The translations under genes were made by a program, and so were the position numbers. A DNA stretch of 15,808 bases from JBOGWY01 sp050694015 (GTDB taxonomy: Bacteria > Actinomycetota > CADDZG01 > WHSQ01), in assembly GCA_050694015.1 (NCBI GenBank), contig JBOGWY010000292.1, positions 1-15,808 of the forward strand, read 5' to 3'. The notes beneath the pieces are model-generated. The model ran no database searches and was not told the DNA's origin. It was given only the letters and a program-made list of their open reading frames with translations. Shown here one piece after another: positions 7,024 to 13,654 of the stretch (its first letter is position 1; every line of letters begins with the position of its first letter).

Positions 7024-7790
7024 GTGTCTTCCAGTGCCTCGCGCAGCTGTGCCAGCGTGCGATTCAGAAGGCGCGACACATGCATCTGCGAGATGCCGAG
7101 CCGGTCGGCGATCTCCGACTGCGTTAGACCCTTGAAGAAGCGCAAGTAGACGATCCGCTGCTCGCGCTCGGGAAGCTTCGCCATCTCGGGCGCGAGCGAC
7201 GCGCGGTACTCGAGGTTCTCGAGATGTTCGTCCTCGGCCCCCAGCTGGTCGGCGAACGACGTAGAGCCCCCGTCGTCGGAGTCGATCGGCGCGTCGAGGG
7301 ACGTGAAGTTGTAGGCCTGTGCGATCTCGAGACCTTCGAGCACTTCCTCCTCGGTGATACTCGCCGCTTCGGCGATCTCGGCGACCGTGGGGGAGCGCCC
7401 GAGGTCGTGCCCGAGGTTGCTCACGGTCTTCGATAACTCGAGGTGCAGCTCCTGCAGCCGGCGCGGCACACGCACGGCCCACCCCTTGTCGCGGAAGTGA
7501 CGCTTGAGCTCGCCCACGATCGTGGGGGTCGCATAGGTGGAGAACTCGACCTCACGATCGAGATCGAAGCGCTCGATCGCCTTGAGCAGGCCGATCGTCC
7601 CAACCTGCACGAGATCCTCGAGTGGTTCGCCGCGGTTACGGAAGCGCCGCGCGAGGAACTCGACCAGACCGATGTGTTGATCTACGAGCTTCTCGCGGTA
7701 GCGGAGCTGCTCCTCCTCGCTCTCGGCAGCTCGGTACTCCCGGAAGAGAGATCTAACTTCGTCTTTGCTCAGCGTTGCCCGCTCGCTCAC
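7020..7790 (-). CDS. SigB/SigF-family alternative sigma factor
   Basis: This 256-residue group 3 sigma factor has region 2 at about 33-110 (LVDQHIGLVEFLARRF, EDLVQVGTIGLLKAIERFD, FSTYATPTIVGELKRHFRDK, then WAVRVPRRLQEL). Region 3 is at about 115-160 (HDLGRSPTVAEIAEAASI). Region 4 is at about 205-253 (LPEREQRIVYLRFFKGLTQSEIA, with the recognition helix ISQMHVSRLLNR). The pattern is that of the SigB/SigF/SigG stress and development group. It starts at GTG 7790, which shares one base with the TAG of the upstream anti-sigma gene (TAGTG). It overlaps the next gene by ATGA, giving a tightly coupled operon. Family knowledge says the upstream RsbW/UsfX-like protein holds it inactive. Confidence 0.94.
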   Translation of the reverse strand: MSERATLSKDEVRSLFREYRAAESEEEQLRYREKLVDQHIGLVEFLARRFRNRGEPLEDLVQVGTIGLLKAIERFDLDREVEFSTYATPTIVGELKRHFRDKGWAVRVPRRLQELHLELSKTVSNLGHDLGRSPTVAEIAEAASITEEEVLEGLEIAQAYNFTSLDAPIDSDDGGSTSFADQLGAEDEHLENLEYRASLAPEMAKLPEREQRIVYLRFFKGLTQSEIADRLGISQMHVSRLLNRTLAQLREALEDT

Positions 7791-8158
7791 TATCCCCTGC
7801 TCTTCGTCAGATTGAAGACGGGGTGCCCGTCCGCCTGCTCCAGCGTTGCCTCGTCCACCACAGTCTGGAGGATCATGCGCGAGAAATCGGTGAGATCCGT
7901 CCGGATCTTCTGGCCCGGCGCGAACTCTCCCGAGCCTGTGATCTGGATCTGCTCGTCGGTGACGACGAAGACGACCTCCATCGTGCCGTCCCGGCCCTGC
8001 GCGCCGGTCAGGTACGCGGAGAGCTCATCGACCGCGATCTTGAGGTCTTCGATCTCGTCGATCGTGAACTTCAGACGCGACGCGAGTCCGGCAGCCACGA
8101 GACGGATCACCGAAAGGTAAGCAGGAGACGCGGGAATCTTGATCGAGACCTTGTCCAT
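7790..8158 (-). CDS. RsbW/UsfX-like anti-sigma factor (degenerate GHKL ATPase fold)
   Basis: At 122 residues this is the size of RsbW-type anti-sigma factors, and it sits directly before its likely target sigma gene with a 1-nt overlap. The recognisable segment is DEIEDLKIAVDELSAYLTG (34-52), which corresponds to the N box. The canonical E-x-x-x-N is E45-LSA-Y49, so the Mg-coordinating asparagine is missing. No clear DxGxG box follows; TGSGEFAPGQ takes its place. Mycobacterial UsfX, as I recall it, also departs from the canonical motif, so this may be normal in the actinobacterial subfamily. It may bind the sigma factor without much kinase activity. No anti-anti-sigma (RsbV-like) gene is present here. 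The start is ATG 8158, 19 nt after Ku. Confidence 0.85.
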   Translation of the reverse strand: MDKVSIKIPASPAYLSVIRLVAAGLASRLKFTIDEIEDLKIAVDELSAYLTGAQGRDGTMEVVFVVTDEQIQITGSGEFAPGQKIRTDLTDFSRMILQTVVDEATLEQADGHPVFNLTKSRG

Positions 8159-8177
8159 CAGCGATCCAGTCGCTCGA

Positions 8178-9017
8178 TCAGCCTGCGGAAGCTTTGCGCT
8201 TCGTGGTGCTCTTCTTCTTCGTGGTGCTGGATGCAGCGTCCTTGCGCTTCTTCGCTTGCTCGACCGACGCCTTGAGCGCCTCCATCAGGTCGACGACCTT
8301 GGTCGGCTCTTCCTCGGGCGCCTCGGCGACGGTGATCTCCTGGCCGGCGACCTTCTTCTCGACGAGTTCTTCGAGCGCCTTGCGGTACTCGTCCTGGAAC
8401 TCCTCGGGCCGGAAATCGTCGGAGAGCTGTTGCACGAGCTGGCGCGCCATCTTGACCTCGGCGTCGCGCACGTCGATGCGCTTGTCCAGCTCTTCGAACG
8501 CCGGCTCGCGGATCTCGTCGGGCCAGTGCATCGTCTCGAGCACGAAGACGTCGTCTTTCAGACGAACGGTCGCGAGGTGCTCCTTCTCGCGCAGCGCGAC
8601 CTTCGCGACCCCGACCTGGCCCTCGGCTTCGAGCGCTTCGGACAGGAGCCGGTAGGCCTTGAGTCCCGACGGCTCGGGGGCCACGTAGTAGGTCTTGTTG
8701 AAGTAGATCGGGTCGATCTGCTCGAGCGGGACGAACGCGACGACGTCGATCGCGCGGACCGACTCGACGTCGAGCGCCTCGAGCTCGTCGGCCGTGAACT
8801 GCACGTAGTGGTCCTTGGAGTACTCGTATCCCTTGGTTATGTCATCCCACGAGACCTCTTTGCCACACTTCGAGCAGGTCCGCTGGTACTTGATCCGGCC
8901 GCCGTCCTCCTCGTGGAGGAGGTGGAACTTGATGCCCTTCTCCGAGACCGCGGAGTAGAGCCGGACCGGGATCGAGATCAGCCCGAAGGTGATGGCGCCT
9001 TTCCAGAGTGCTTTCAT
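8178..9017 (-). CDS. ku: Bacterial Ku protein (non-homologous end joining)
   Basis: This 279-residue protein is the length expected for prokaryotic Ku. It opens with the family signature MKALWKGAITFGLISIPVRLY, continues with FHLLHEEDGGRIKYQRTCSKCGK (34-53, with the CxxC), then ITKGYEYSKDHYVQF, and keeps the Ku core to about 230. The homodimer forms a ring on double-strand ends and recruits LigD; ligD is not in the window. Residues 255-279 are a lysine-rich tail (KKRKD, TKKKSTTKRK) like the extended C-termini that aid DNA binding. Transcription probably starts at or near the ATG, with TAGAAT 7 nt upstream. Only 19 nt separate it from the anti-sigma gene, so it appears to lead the Ku-anti-sigma-sigma-PBP operon. 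Confidence 0.96.
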   Translation of the reverse strand: MKALWKGAITFGLISIPVRLYSAVSEKGIKFHLLHEEDGGRIKYQRTCSKCGKEVSWDDITKGYEYSKDHYVQFTADELEALDVESVRAIDVVAFVPLEQIDPIYFNKTYYVAPEPSGLKAYRLLSEALEAEGQVGVAKVALREKEHLATVRLKDDVFVLETMHWPDEIREPAFEELDKRIDVRDAEVKMARQLVQQLSDDFRPEEFQDEYRKALEELVEKKVAGQEITVAEAPEEEPTKVVDLMEALKASVEQAKKRKDAASSTTKKKSTTKRKASAG

Positions 9018-9024
9018 GTTTGAG

Positions 9025-9030
9025 ATTCTA
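9025..9030 (-). promoter_or_regulatory. -10 hexamer for the Ku operon (leaderless start)
   Basis: On the minus strand TAGAAT (five of six to TATAAT) ends 7 nt before the Ku ATG, so the transcript should begin at about the start codon. No Shine-Dalgarno sequence and no clear -35 are seen. Confidence 0.55.
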
Positions 9031-9099
9031 GGCTGCCCGCCTGCTTTCCGGACCGCGCCGCCTGGCGAACGCGGAAAGTAGTAATTCTTGGCAGGGAAG

Positions 9100-9127
9100 A
9101 TGACGCTCCGCGTCGAACCAGTAGACT
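9100..9127 (+). promoter_or_regulatory. Possible bldD promoter
   Basis: ATGACG (9100-9105) and TAGACT (9122-9127) with a 16-nt spacer resemble a weak housekeeping promoter. It would give a leader of about 70 nt before the bldD GTG. Confidence 0.3.
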
Positions 9128-9175
9128 ACTCAGACGATCCAGGGGCGGGCTCCTCGACGGCCGCGCGGGCGTCGG

Positions 9176-9188
9176 TGACAGAGCGTGA
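9176..9188 (+). promoter_or_regulatory. BldD-box-like operator over the bldD ribosome binding site
   Basis: TGACAGAGCGTGA matches the published BldD consensus TnACnC(A/T)GnGTnA at eight of nine defined positions, with G in place of the second C. It is a pseudo-palindrome (TGAC...GTGA). It ends inside the Shine-Dalgarno sequence GAAGGAG (9187-9193), where bound BldD could block transcription or initiation. Autoregulation by BldD is known in Streptomyces. Confidence 0.45.
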
Positions 9189-9201
9189 AGGAGCGACAAC
9201 T

Positions 9202-9693
9202 GTGAGCAACGTGGACTACGCACAAGCACTCGGGGAACGGTTGCGCAACATCAGGGTGCAGAAGGGCATGTCCCTGCAGGACGTGCAGCAAGCCTCCAAG
9301 GGCAAGTGGAAGGCCGCGGTGGTCGGCGCCTACGAGCGCGGCGATCGCAATGTGACCGTCGCGCGTCTCTCCGAGCTCGCCGACTTCTATGCCGTTCCGG
9401 TCTCCGAGATCCTGCCCGGCGACGACAACCCCGTCGCTCCCGGTGAGGTCCCGGGCCGGCGCCGCGTCGTGCTCGACCTCGAAGGGTTGAGCAAGGTTCC
9501 GGAGTCCGAGCGCGATCCGCTCGCACGGTTCACGCACGCTATCCAGATACAGCGCGGCGACTACAACGGCCGCGTGCTCACGATCCGTGAGGACGATCTG
9601 ATGGCCCTCGCTTTGCTGTACCAGACGACGGCCGACGAGCTGTCGCGTCGTCTCAGCGAATGGGGCTTGCTCTCGCAGAACGGCTCGGCCTAG
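9202..9693 (+). CDS. bldD: BldD-family transcriptional regulator, c-di-GMP-responsive
   Basis: The frame is open from 9088, but GTG 9202 is the start: GAAGGAG lies 8 nt upstream, and the 163-residue product is close to Streptomyces BldD (about 167). Residues 4-70 are an XRE helix-turn-helix DNA-binding domain (YAQALGERLRNIRVQKGMSL, then KWKAAVVGAYERGDRNVTV, then LADFYAVPVSEILPG). The C-terminal domain holds RGD (118-120), eight residues, and REDD (129-132). This is exactly the RxD-x8-RxxD signature through which c-di-GMP clamps two BldD subunits onto DNA. In Streptomyces BldD represses sporulation and development genes; in this organism its targets are unknown. A BldD-box-like site overlaps its own ribosome binding site. 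It is divergent from Ku, with a 184-nt gap. Confidence 0.95.
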   Translation: MSNVDYAQALGERLRNIRVQKGMSLQDVQQASKGKWKAAVVGAYERGDRNVTVARLSELADFYAVPVSEILPGDDNPVAPGEVPGRRRVVLDLEGLSKVPESERDPLARFTHAIQIQRGDYNGRVLTIREDDLMALALLYQTTADELSRRLSEWGLLSQNGSA

Positions 9694-10044
9694 CTACAGC
9701 GCGATCGCGGCAACCGCGATCACGATCAACACCATCCAGTACACCGCGGTGAACGAATAGTCGATCGCGCGCGGCGGTAGCGGAAGAAGCACGCCCAGCA
9801 CCCAGACCGGCATCGCGACGAGAGCGAAGAGCACCGCGTAGACGAGCGCGATCCACCGGGGCCACGTCGATCCCAGCCCGATCGCGGCGGCGATCAGCCC
9901 CAGGAAGGCGGCCAGGACGGCCTGCCCCCACGCGTCCGCGATGGGACCCCCTTTGGTCAGCCTGTACACCCGGTAACCGAGGCCCAGCGTGGCATTGAGC
10001 GCGAGCCCGCTCACGAGGGTGAGGCGCCAGAAGTCGGTGTCCAT
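9694..10044 (-). CDS. Small multi-pass membrane protein, hypothetical
   Basis: From ATG 10044 the product has 116 residues; a TTG at 10056 would add four. It shows four hydrophobic segments: about 6-24 (WRLTLVSGLALNATLGLGY), 38-60 (AWGQAVLAAFLGLIAAAIGLG), 64-90 (WIALVYAVLFALVAMPVWVLG) and 96-116 (SFTAVYWMVLIVIAVAAIAL). No catalytic motif is seen and I do not recognise the family. The hydrophobic pattern and the clean fit between neighbours support a real gene. Its stop is immediately next to the convergent bldD stop. The start faces the DUF3105 gene with a 44-nt gap that must hold both promoters. Confidence 0.7.
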   Translation of the reverse strand: MDTDFWRLTLVSGLALNATLGLGYRVYRLTKGGPIADAWGQAVLAAFLGLIAAAIGLGSTWPRWIALVYAVLFALVAMPVWVLGVLLPLPPRAIDYSFTAVYWMVLIVIAVAAIAL

Positions 10045-10054
10045 AGCGGCAGTC

Positions 10055-10060
10055 AAGATA
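10055..10060 (-). promoter_or_regulatory. -10-like hexamer for the small membrane protein
   Basis: TATCTT on the minus strand ends 10 nt before ATG 10044. It would give a leader of only a few bases. No Shine-Dalgarno sequence is seen. Confidence 0.4.
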
Positions 10061-10074
10061 GTGCCCGGATGGGC

Positions 10075-10080
10075 TAGCCT
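10075..10080 (+). promoter_or_regulatory. -10-like hexamer for the DUF3105 gene (leaderless start)
   Basis: TAGCCT fits TAnnnT and ends 8 nt before ATG 10089, consistent with a leaderless transcript. It lies 14 bp from the divergent hexamer of the membrane-protein gene, so the two polymerases would compete. Confidence 0.45.
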
Positions 10081-10088
10081 CCTACGCC

Positions 10089-10880
10089 ATGCCCCCGAAG
10101 AAGAAGAAACGAGCGAAGGGGCGCGGCCGCGGACAGGGTGCGCGCGCCGCGGCGGGTCCCAACGTCGAACGGGTAGACCCGAACGAGAAGAGGCGCGAAC
10201 GCATCGAACAGAAGCGTCGCGAGCGAGAGCGGGCCGCGCTCGCGGCCCGGAGACGACACGCCCGCGAGCGCGTCGTGCGCTGGATCGTGATCGCCACCGT
10301 CACCGCCGCGCTCGTGTGGTTCTTCTTCCTGCGAGGGGCGATACCGGACTCGATCGCCGGCCACGAGATCGAGCACTACCAGACCTTCGCGCAGGAGAGC
10401 CGCTCGCAGCAGCTCCACGTTGAAGGGGAGATCACCAACTACGAGTCGAACCCACCGGTCTCCGGCGAGCACCACGCGATGCCCGCCGCGTGTGGCGTCT
10501 ACTCGCAGCCGCTGCCCGAGGAGGACTACGTCCACACCCTCGAGCACGGTGCGGTCGGGCTCCTCTACCAGCCAACCCTGGACCCCGAGCAGATCGAGCA
10601 GCTCGAAGCGATCGTGCAGGATTACGAATCGCACATGTTCTCGATGCCGTACCCGCAGCTCGAGGAGGATCCCGTGGTCGTGACCGCGTGGGCGCACCTG
10701 ATGCGACTCGACGGGGTCGATGGGGAAGCGATACGTGAGTTCACCGACGTCTTCCGTGAAGGCGGCGACGCGCCCGAGGAAGCCGACTGTCCGCTGACGC
10801 AGGACGACCCGTTCGACCCCGACGCGACGCCGACGGGGACACCGTCGCCGGAGCCGTCACCGGAGCCCACCCGGAGCTGA
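10089..10880 (+). CDS. DUF3105 membrane-anchored protein
   Basis: This 263-residue protein has a very basic cytosolic N-terminus (PPKKKKRAKGRGRG), a charged likely coiled-coil at about 32-63 rich in R, E and K, and one transmembrane helix at about 64-82 (RWIVIATVTAALVWFFFLRG). A DUF3105 domain outside the cell follows, with the family's histidine-rich motifs NPPVSGEHHAMPAACGVYSQ (121-140) and EEDYVHTLEHGAVGLLYQP (144-162). The clustered histidines suggest metal binding, but the family's function is not known to me. The tail is rich in P, S and E (PSPEPSPEPT). It is coupled to the downstream sugar-dehydrogenase-like gene by a CTGA overlap, so the two probably work in the same compartment. Confidence 0.9.
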   Translation: MPPKKKKRAKGRGRGQGARAAAGPNVERVDPNEKRRERIEQKRRERERAALAARRRHARERVVRWIVIATVTAALVWFFFLRGAIPDSIAGHEIEHYQTFAQESRSQQLHVEGEITNYESNPPVSGEHHAMPAACGVYSQPLPEEDYVHTLEHGAVGLLYQPTLDPEQIEQLEAIVQDYESHMFSMPYPQLEEDPVVVTAWAHLMRLDGVDGEAIREFTDVFREGGDAPEEADCPLTQDDPFDPDATPTGTPSPEPSPEPTRS

Positions 10881-12067
10881 TCCGGCGCCTCGCTACCGCC
10901 GTCGTCGTCGCCCTGACGGTGGCCGTCACGATGCCGGCGGCGGCGCAGCCCGACCCGCAGCCACGCGTCATCGTCGAGGGACTGGCGTTCCCTACCGGCA
11001 TCGCGTTCACGAGCGACGGTGCGCGGATGTTCGTCAACGAGAGGCCCGGGCGGATGCTCGTCGTGGACGAACGACGGCGCGATGTGCGTGAGGTCGCACG
11101 CGTCGAAACCACGACGGCGGGCGAGACGGGGTTGCTCGACCTCGCGGTGTCGCCGAACGACCGCTTCGTGTACGCGTTCGTCACCGACCCGTCGGGCACC
11201 AGCAACCGTGTCGTGCGCGTCCCGATCGACGGCGGGGACGTCGAGGTCGTGGTCGACGACCTGCCGGCATCGGTGTACCACAATGGCGGTGGCGTCGCCT
11301 TCGATGCCGACGGGATGTTGCTCGTTTCCAACGGCGAGAACCACAACGAGTCGCGCGCGCAGGATCCCGACGAACGAGGTGGCAAGGTTTACCGCTTCAC
11401 GCCCGAGGGCGCACCGGCTCCCGGGAATCCGTTCGGCGAGTCGATCGCGCTCGGCCTGCGAAACCCGTTCGGTCTCACCGTCGATCCGGTCACCGGCGAC
11501 GCGTTCGTCACCGAGAACGGCGTGTCGTCACACGACGAGATCAACCGCGTCGTCGTCGGAGGCAACTACGGGTGGCCCGAGATCGAGGGATCGTCCGATG
11601 GAGCACGCCCGTCGGGGCCGGGGGACTACGTTGACCCGCTGCTCGACTACCCCGAGGTGATCGTGCCGACCGGCATCGCGATCGCCGATCCTGCGAACGC
11701 GCCCGACGACGTCGCGGGGGACGTGTTCTTCGGCGGTTATCTCGACGGAGCCGTACACCGCCTCGAACTCAACGACGACCGGAGCCAAGCCGTCTCCGAC
11801 AACGTGATTGCGCGCGAGGACTCGGGCATCGTCGCGGTGGCGTGGGGTCCACACGGCCTCTATTACTCGACGACGGATGCCGTGAAGCTCATCCCGCTGG
11901 CGAGCGCGTCGTCGAACGATGCAGCGGAGACCGCACGAGCTCCACTAGTGGGACCGCCGCTCCGGCCACCGGAGAACGCGAACGCGAACCTCTACCTGCT
12001 CCTCGGCGGAGCCGCGCTCATCGTGGTTATCGGCGCGGGCTGGATCGTTGTGCGCCGCAGACGCTAG
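10877..12067 (+). CDS. PQQ-type glucose/sorbosone dehydrogenase-like propeller, exported and C-terminally anchored
   Basis: The first conventional start, GTG 10919, would leave a broken signal peptide. Reading from CTG 10877 gives 396 residues with a complete Sec signal (MIRRLATAVVVALTVAV, AAA-QP cleavage at about 23/24). That CTG overlaps the DUF3105 TGA as CTGA. The propeller shows the soluble quinoprotein (GSDH) motifs: GLAFPTGIAFTSDG, ETGLLDLAVSPN, H135-NGGGVAFDADG, GKVYRFTPEGAPAPGNPF, LGLRNPFGLTVDPVTGD and HDEINRVVVGGNYGWPE. The family oxidises aldose sugars or related alcohols with PQQ; the substrate and PQQ use are not proven. Residues 371-392 are a transmembrane helix followed by RRRR, so the protein would be held at the outer face of the membrane. 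Confidence in the family is high; the start is inferred. Confidence 0.85.
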   Translation: MIRRLATAVVVALTVAVTMPAAAQPDPQPRVIVEGLAFPTGIAFTSDGARMFVNERPGRMLVVDERRRDVREVARVETTTAGETGLLDLAVSPNDRFVYAFVTDPSGTSNRVVRVPIDGGDVEVVVDDLPASVYHNGGGVAFDADGMLLVSNGENHNESRAQDPDERGGKVYRFTPEGAPAPGNPFGESIALGLRNPFGLTVDPVTGDAFVTENGVSSHDEINRVVVGGNYGWPEIEGSSDGARPSGPGDYVDPLLDYPEVIVPTGIAIADPANAPDDVAGDVFFGGYLDGAVHRLELNDDRSQAVSDNVIAREDSGIVAVAWGPHGLYYSTTDAVKLIPLASASSNDAAETARAPLVGPPLRPPENANANLYLLLGGAALIVVIGAGWIVVRRRR

Positions 12068-12074
12068 ACACGAA

Positions 12075-12096
12075 GAAGGGGCCCGAAGGCCCCTTC
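12075..12096. terminator. Bidirectional hairpin terminator (UUCG loop on minus strand)
   Basis: A 9-bp perfect stem, GAAGGGGCC/GGCCCCTTC, closes a 4-nt loop (CGAA on plus, TTCG on minus). It lies 7 nt after the sugar-dehydrogenase-like stop and 24 nt beyond the convergent stop at 12121. There is no U-tract, as is common in high-GC actinobacteria. Confidence 0.75.
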
Positions 12097-12120
12097 CGTG
12101 ATGTCTTGAATCATTCGCGA

Positions 12121-12756
12121 CTAAGGCATCTCCTCACCCGGCGCCTGGGGGTCGTTCTCGATGGCACCCAGCCACACCTTGATCTCGAAGTCGCCACCTT
12201 CACCGAGCCAGTTCTCGGCCGAGACGGTCCATCCACCGCAGTCCGCGGTGCGGATACCGACGATGTGCTCCGAGGTCGTCGTGCTTTCACCGGCGTGGCC
12301 GGTGGTGTTCCCCAGCTGTTCCTCGGCCGGAGTTCCCAGAACCGGCTGGAACCCGTGTGCGCGCGCGGCATAGCTGCCATCGGTATGCCACACGTTCAGG
12401 TCGTAGTCACGACGTTCCGGGAACTCAAACAGGATGTGGACACCGGCTTCCTTCGCCTTCGAGTCCACCTGGATGTTGAACGCATCGCTCGCGGGCTCCT
12501 GGACGATGACGACATCGGACGCGGACATGTCGAGCGAAACCGCTTGGACCGCCGGGGCCTCCTCGGTCGCCTTGTCGGTCACCTTGAGGGTCGGCTTCTC
12601 CGCGCCGTTCTCGCCGGGCTGGAACGGCTGGCACACGGCAGGCTTCTTCTTCTTTTTCTTCTTCCTGGCCTCGGCCGGAGCGGCCACGAACGCGCCGACG
12701 AGCAGGCCGGCACAGGCGAGCACCGAGATGGTGCGCAAAGCACGGGGAGATCTCAT
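12121..12756 (-). CDS. Secreted poly-lysine-leader protein, paralog 1
   Basis: ATG 12756 is the start, with GGAGG 5 nt upstream; longer frame to 12867 is not supported. The 211-residue product has a signal peptide (1-30, ISVLACAGLLVGAF, cleaved near AEA). A run of seven lysines (32-38) follows directly, then C42 in PAVCQPFQPGENG. The remainder is probably a beta-sandwich, with EFPERRDYDLNVWHTDGSYA (111-130), C173 in ADCGGWTVSAENWLG and a final FEIKVWLG strand. The D-Y-D-L-x-hydrophobic plus DG pattern recalls the pre-peptidase C-terminal (PPC-like) domain, which is an inference. C42 and C173 are conserved in the neighbouring paralog and may form a disulfide. Function is unknown. A UUCG hairpin follows its stop. 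Confidence 0.85.
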   Translation of the reverse strand: MRSPRALRTISVLACAGLLVGAFVAAPAEARKKKKKKKPAVCQPFQPGENGAEKPTLKVTDKATEEAPAVQAVSLDMSASDVVIVQEPASDAFNIQVDSKAKEAGVHILFEFPERRDYDLNVWHTDGSYAARAHGFQPVLGTPAEEQLGNTTGHAGESTTTSEHIVGIRTADCGGWTVSAENWLGEGGDFEIKVWLGAIENDPQAPGEEMP

Positions 12757-12891
12757 GTATGCCTCCAGTTCTAGAGCTGGGTTCCCCTCTTTCGTGGTTT
12801 CAGGCTTCTCCTCATCGGGCCCCCCTCCTGCAAGAACATGGGATTTCGAGGCCGCCCAGTGCCACATCCGAGAAGGTCCGCCGGACGCGAA

Positions 12892-12915
12892 GAGACTGGG
12901 CCGAAGCCCGGTCTC
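12892..12915 (-). terminator. UUCG-loop hairpin terminator of paralog 2
   Basis: On the minus strand GAGACCGGGC-TTCG-GCCCAGTCTC forms a 10-bp stem with one G-T pair. It starts 23 nt beyond the stop at 12939. Loop, spacing and lack of a U-tract match the terminator of paralog 1. Confidence 0.7.
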
Positions 12916-12938
12916 CCTCTCGGGTTGCGGTGGTTGCT

Positions 12939-13526
12939 TTACTCCGGAGCTTCGCCGAGCCAGTAGTTGACCGTCACGGTTTCACCGGGGGTCGTGGCTC
13001 CCACGACATCGATGGTGAAGCCGTCGCAGTCGCTGGCCGGGAACATGGCGATCGTCTCGGAACCAACATCGGATTGCTCGTAGTCGCTGCTCCCGAAGGC
13101 GATGGGGCCGAAGCCGGCCGAGCTCGCAAGCTCCGTCCCGTCGGCGGTGTCCAGGTAAAGGTCGTAGTCGAAAACCGGTGTGAACACGATCTGAGCGTTG
13201 AGGTCCACGCTCGGCGCCTTCGAGTCGACCATCAGGTTCGCGTACGCGTGGCTGACGAACGCCCCCTCACCTTCGGGGTTGCGTCCGGCCCCGAGGCCCG
13301 GACCCACCTCGACCTCGAGCGACACGGGCTTTTCCGCGGTGGCGGCGTCGGTGACGACGCTGACCGGCTGCCCCTCGCCGTTGCTGCCCGGCTGGTAGGT
13401 GGCGCATGCCTTCGCCTTATTCTTTTTCTTCTTCTTGGCGTCGGCCGGCACGGCGGCGAATACGCCGACCAGCAGGCTGGCGGTGGCGAGCAGGGTCAGG
13501 ACCCTGAAGAAACGTCGCGACCTCAT
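12939..13526 (-). CDS. Secreted poly-lysine-leader protein, paralog 2
   Basis: This 195-residue protein starts at ATG 13526 with GGAGGAG upstream. It has the same plan as its downstream neighbour: signal peptide (1-30, LTLLATASLLVGVFAAV, cleaved near ADA), lysine tract KKKKKNKAK (31-39), C41 in ACATYQPGSNGEG, a VTDAAT segment, FDYDLYLDTADGTELASSAG (119-138), C167 in SDCDGFTIDV and a closing VTVNYWLGE strand. The shared order, the paired cysteines and the shared start MRS show a tandem duplication that has since diverged strongly. The fold is probably a PPC-like jelly roll; this is inference and no enzyme motif is seen. A 182-nt gap containing a UUCG terminator separates the two genes, so each has its own promoter. 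Confidence 0.85.
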   Translation of the reverse strand: MRSRRFFRVLTLLATASLLVGVFAAVPADAKKKKKNKAKACATYQPGSNGEGQPVSVVTDAATAEKPVSLEVEVGPGLGAGRNPEGEGAFVSHAYANLMVDSKAPSVDLNAQIVFTPVFDYDLYLDTADGTELASSAGFGPIAFGSSDYEQSDVGSETIAMFPASDCDGFTIDVVGATTPGETVTVNYWLGEAPE

Positions 13527-13654
13527 GTGAACTCCTCCATTTCCTGGCTATCCCCAAGCTGTTCTGGGAGATTTCGCCGCCCCGAAGGCCATTCCTGTAG
13601 GGCACCGGTGGCGGCTTCCTGCCGAGGAGAGACCGGGGCGGGAGGGGACCGAGG

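Noticed and set aside
7024..7482. N-terminal extension of the penicillin-binding protein frame
   Set aside because: This part overlaps the sigma gene in another frame and is low-complexity arginine-rich; the signal peptide begins at ATG 7023.
8139..9023. 294-residue plus-strand frame opposite Ku
   Set aside because: It mirrors Ku codons, is leucine/arginine-rich, and has no family signature.
10919..10921. GTG 10919 as the start of the sugar-dehydrogenase-like gene
   Set aside because: It would cut the signal peptide in half; the in-frame sequence upstream to CTG 10877 restores it fully.
12641..12666. CTT-rich tract as a microsatellite or sequence artefact
   Set aside because: It encodes the poly-lysine run in frame with AAG/AAA codons, and the paralog at about 13410-13437 has the same arrangement.
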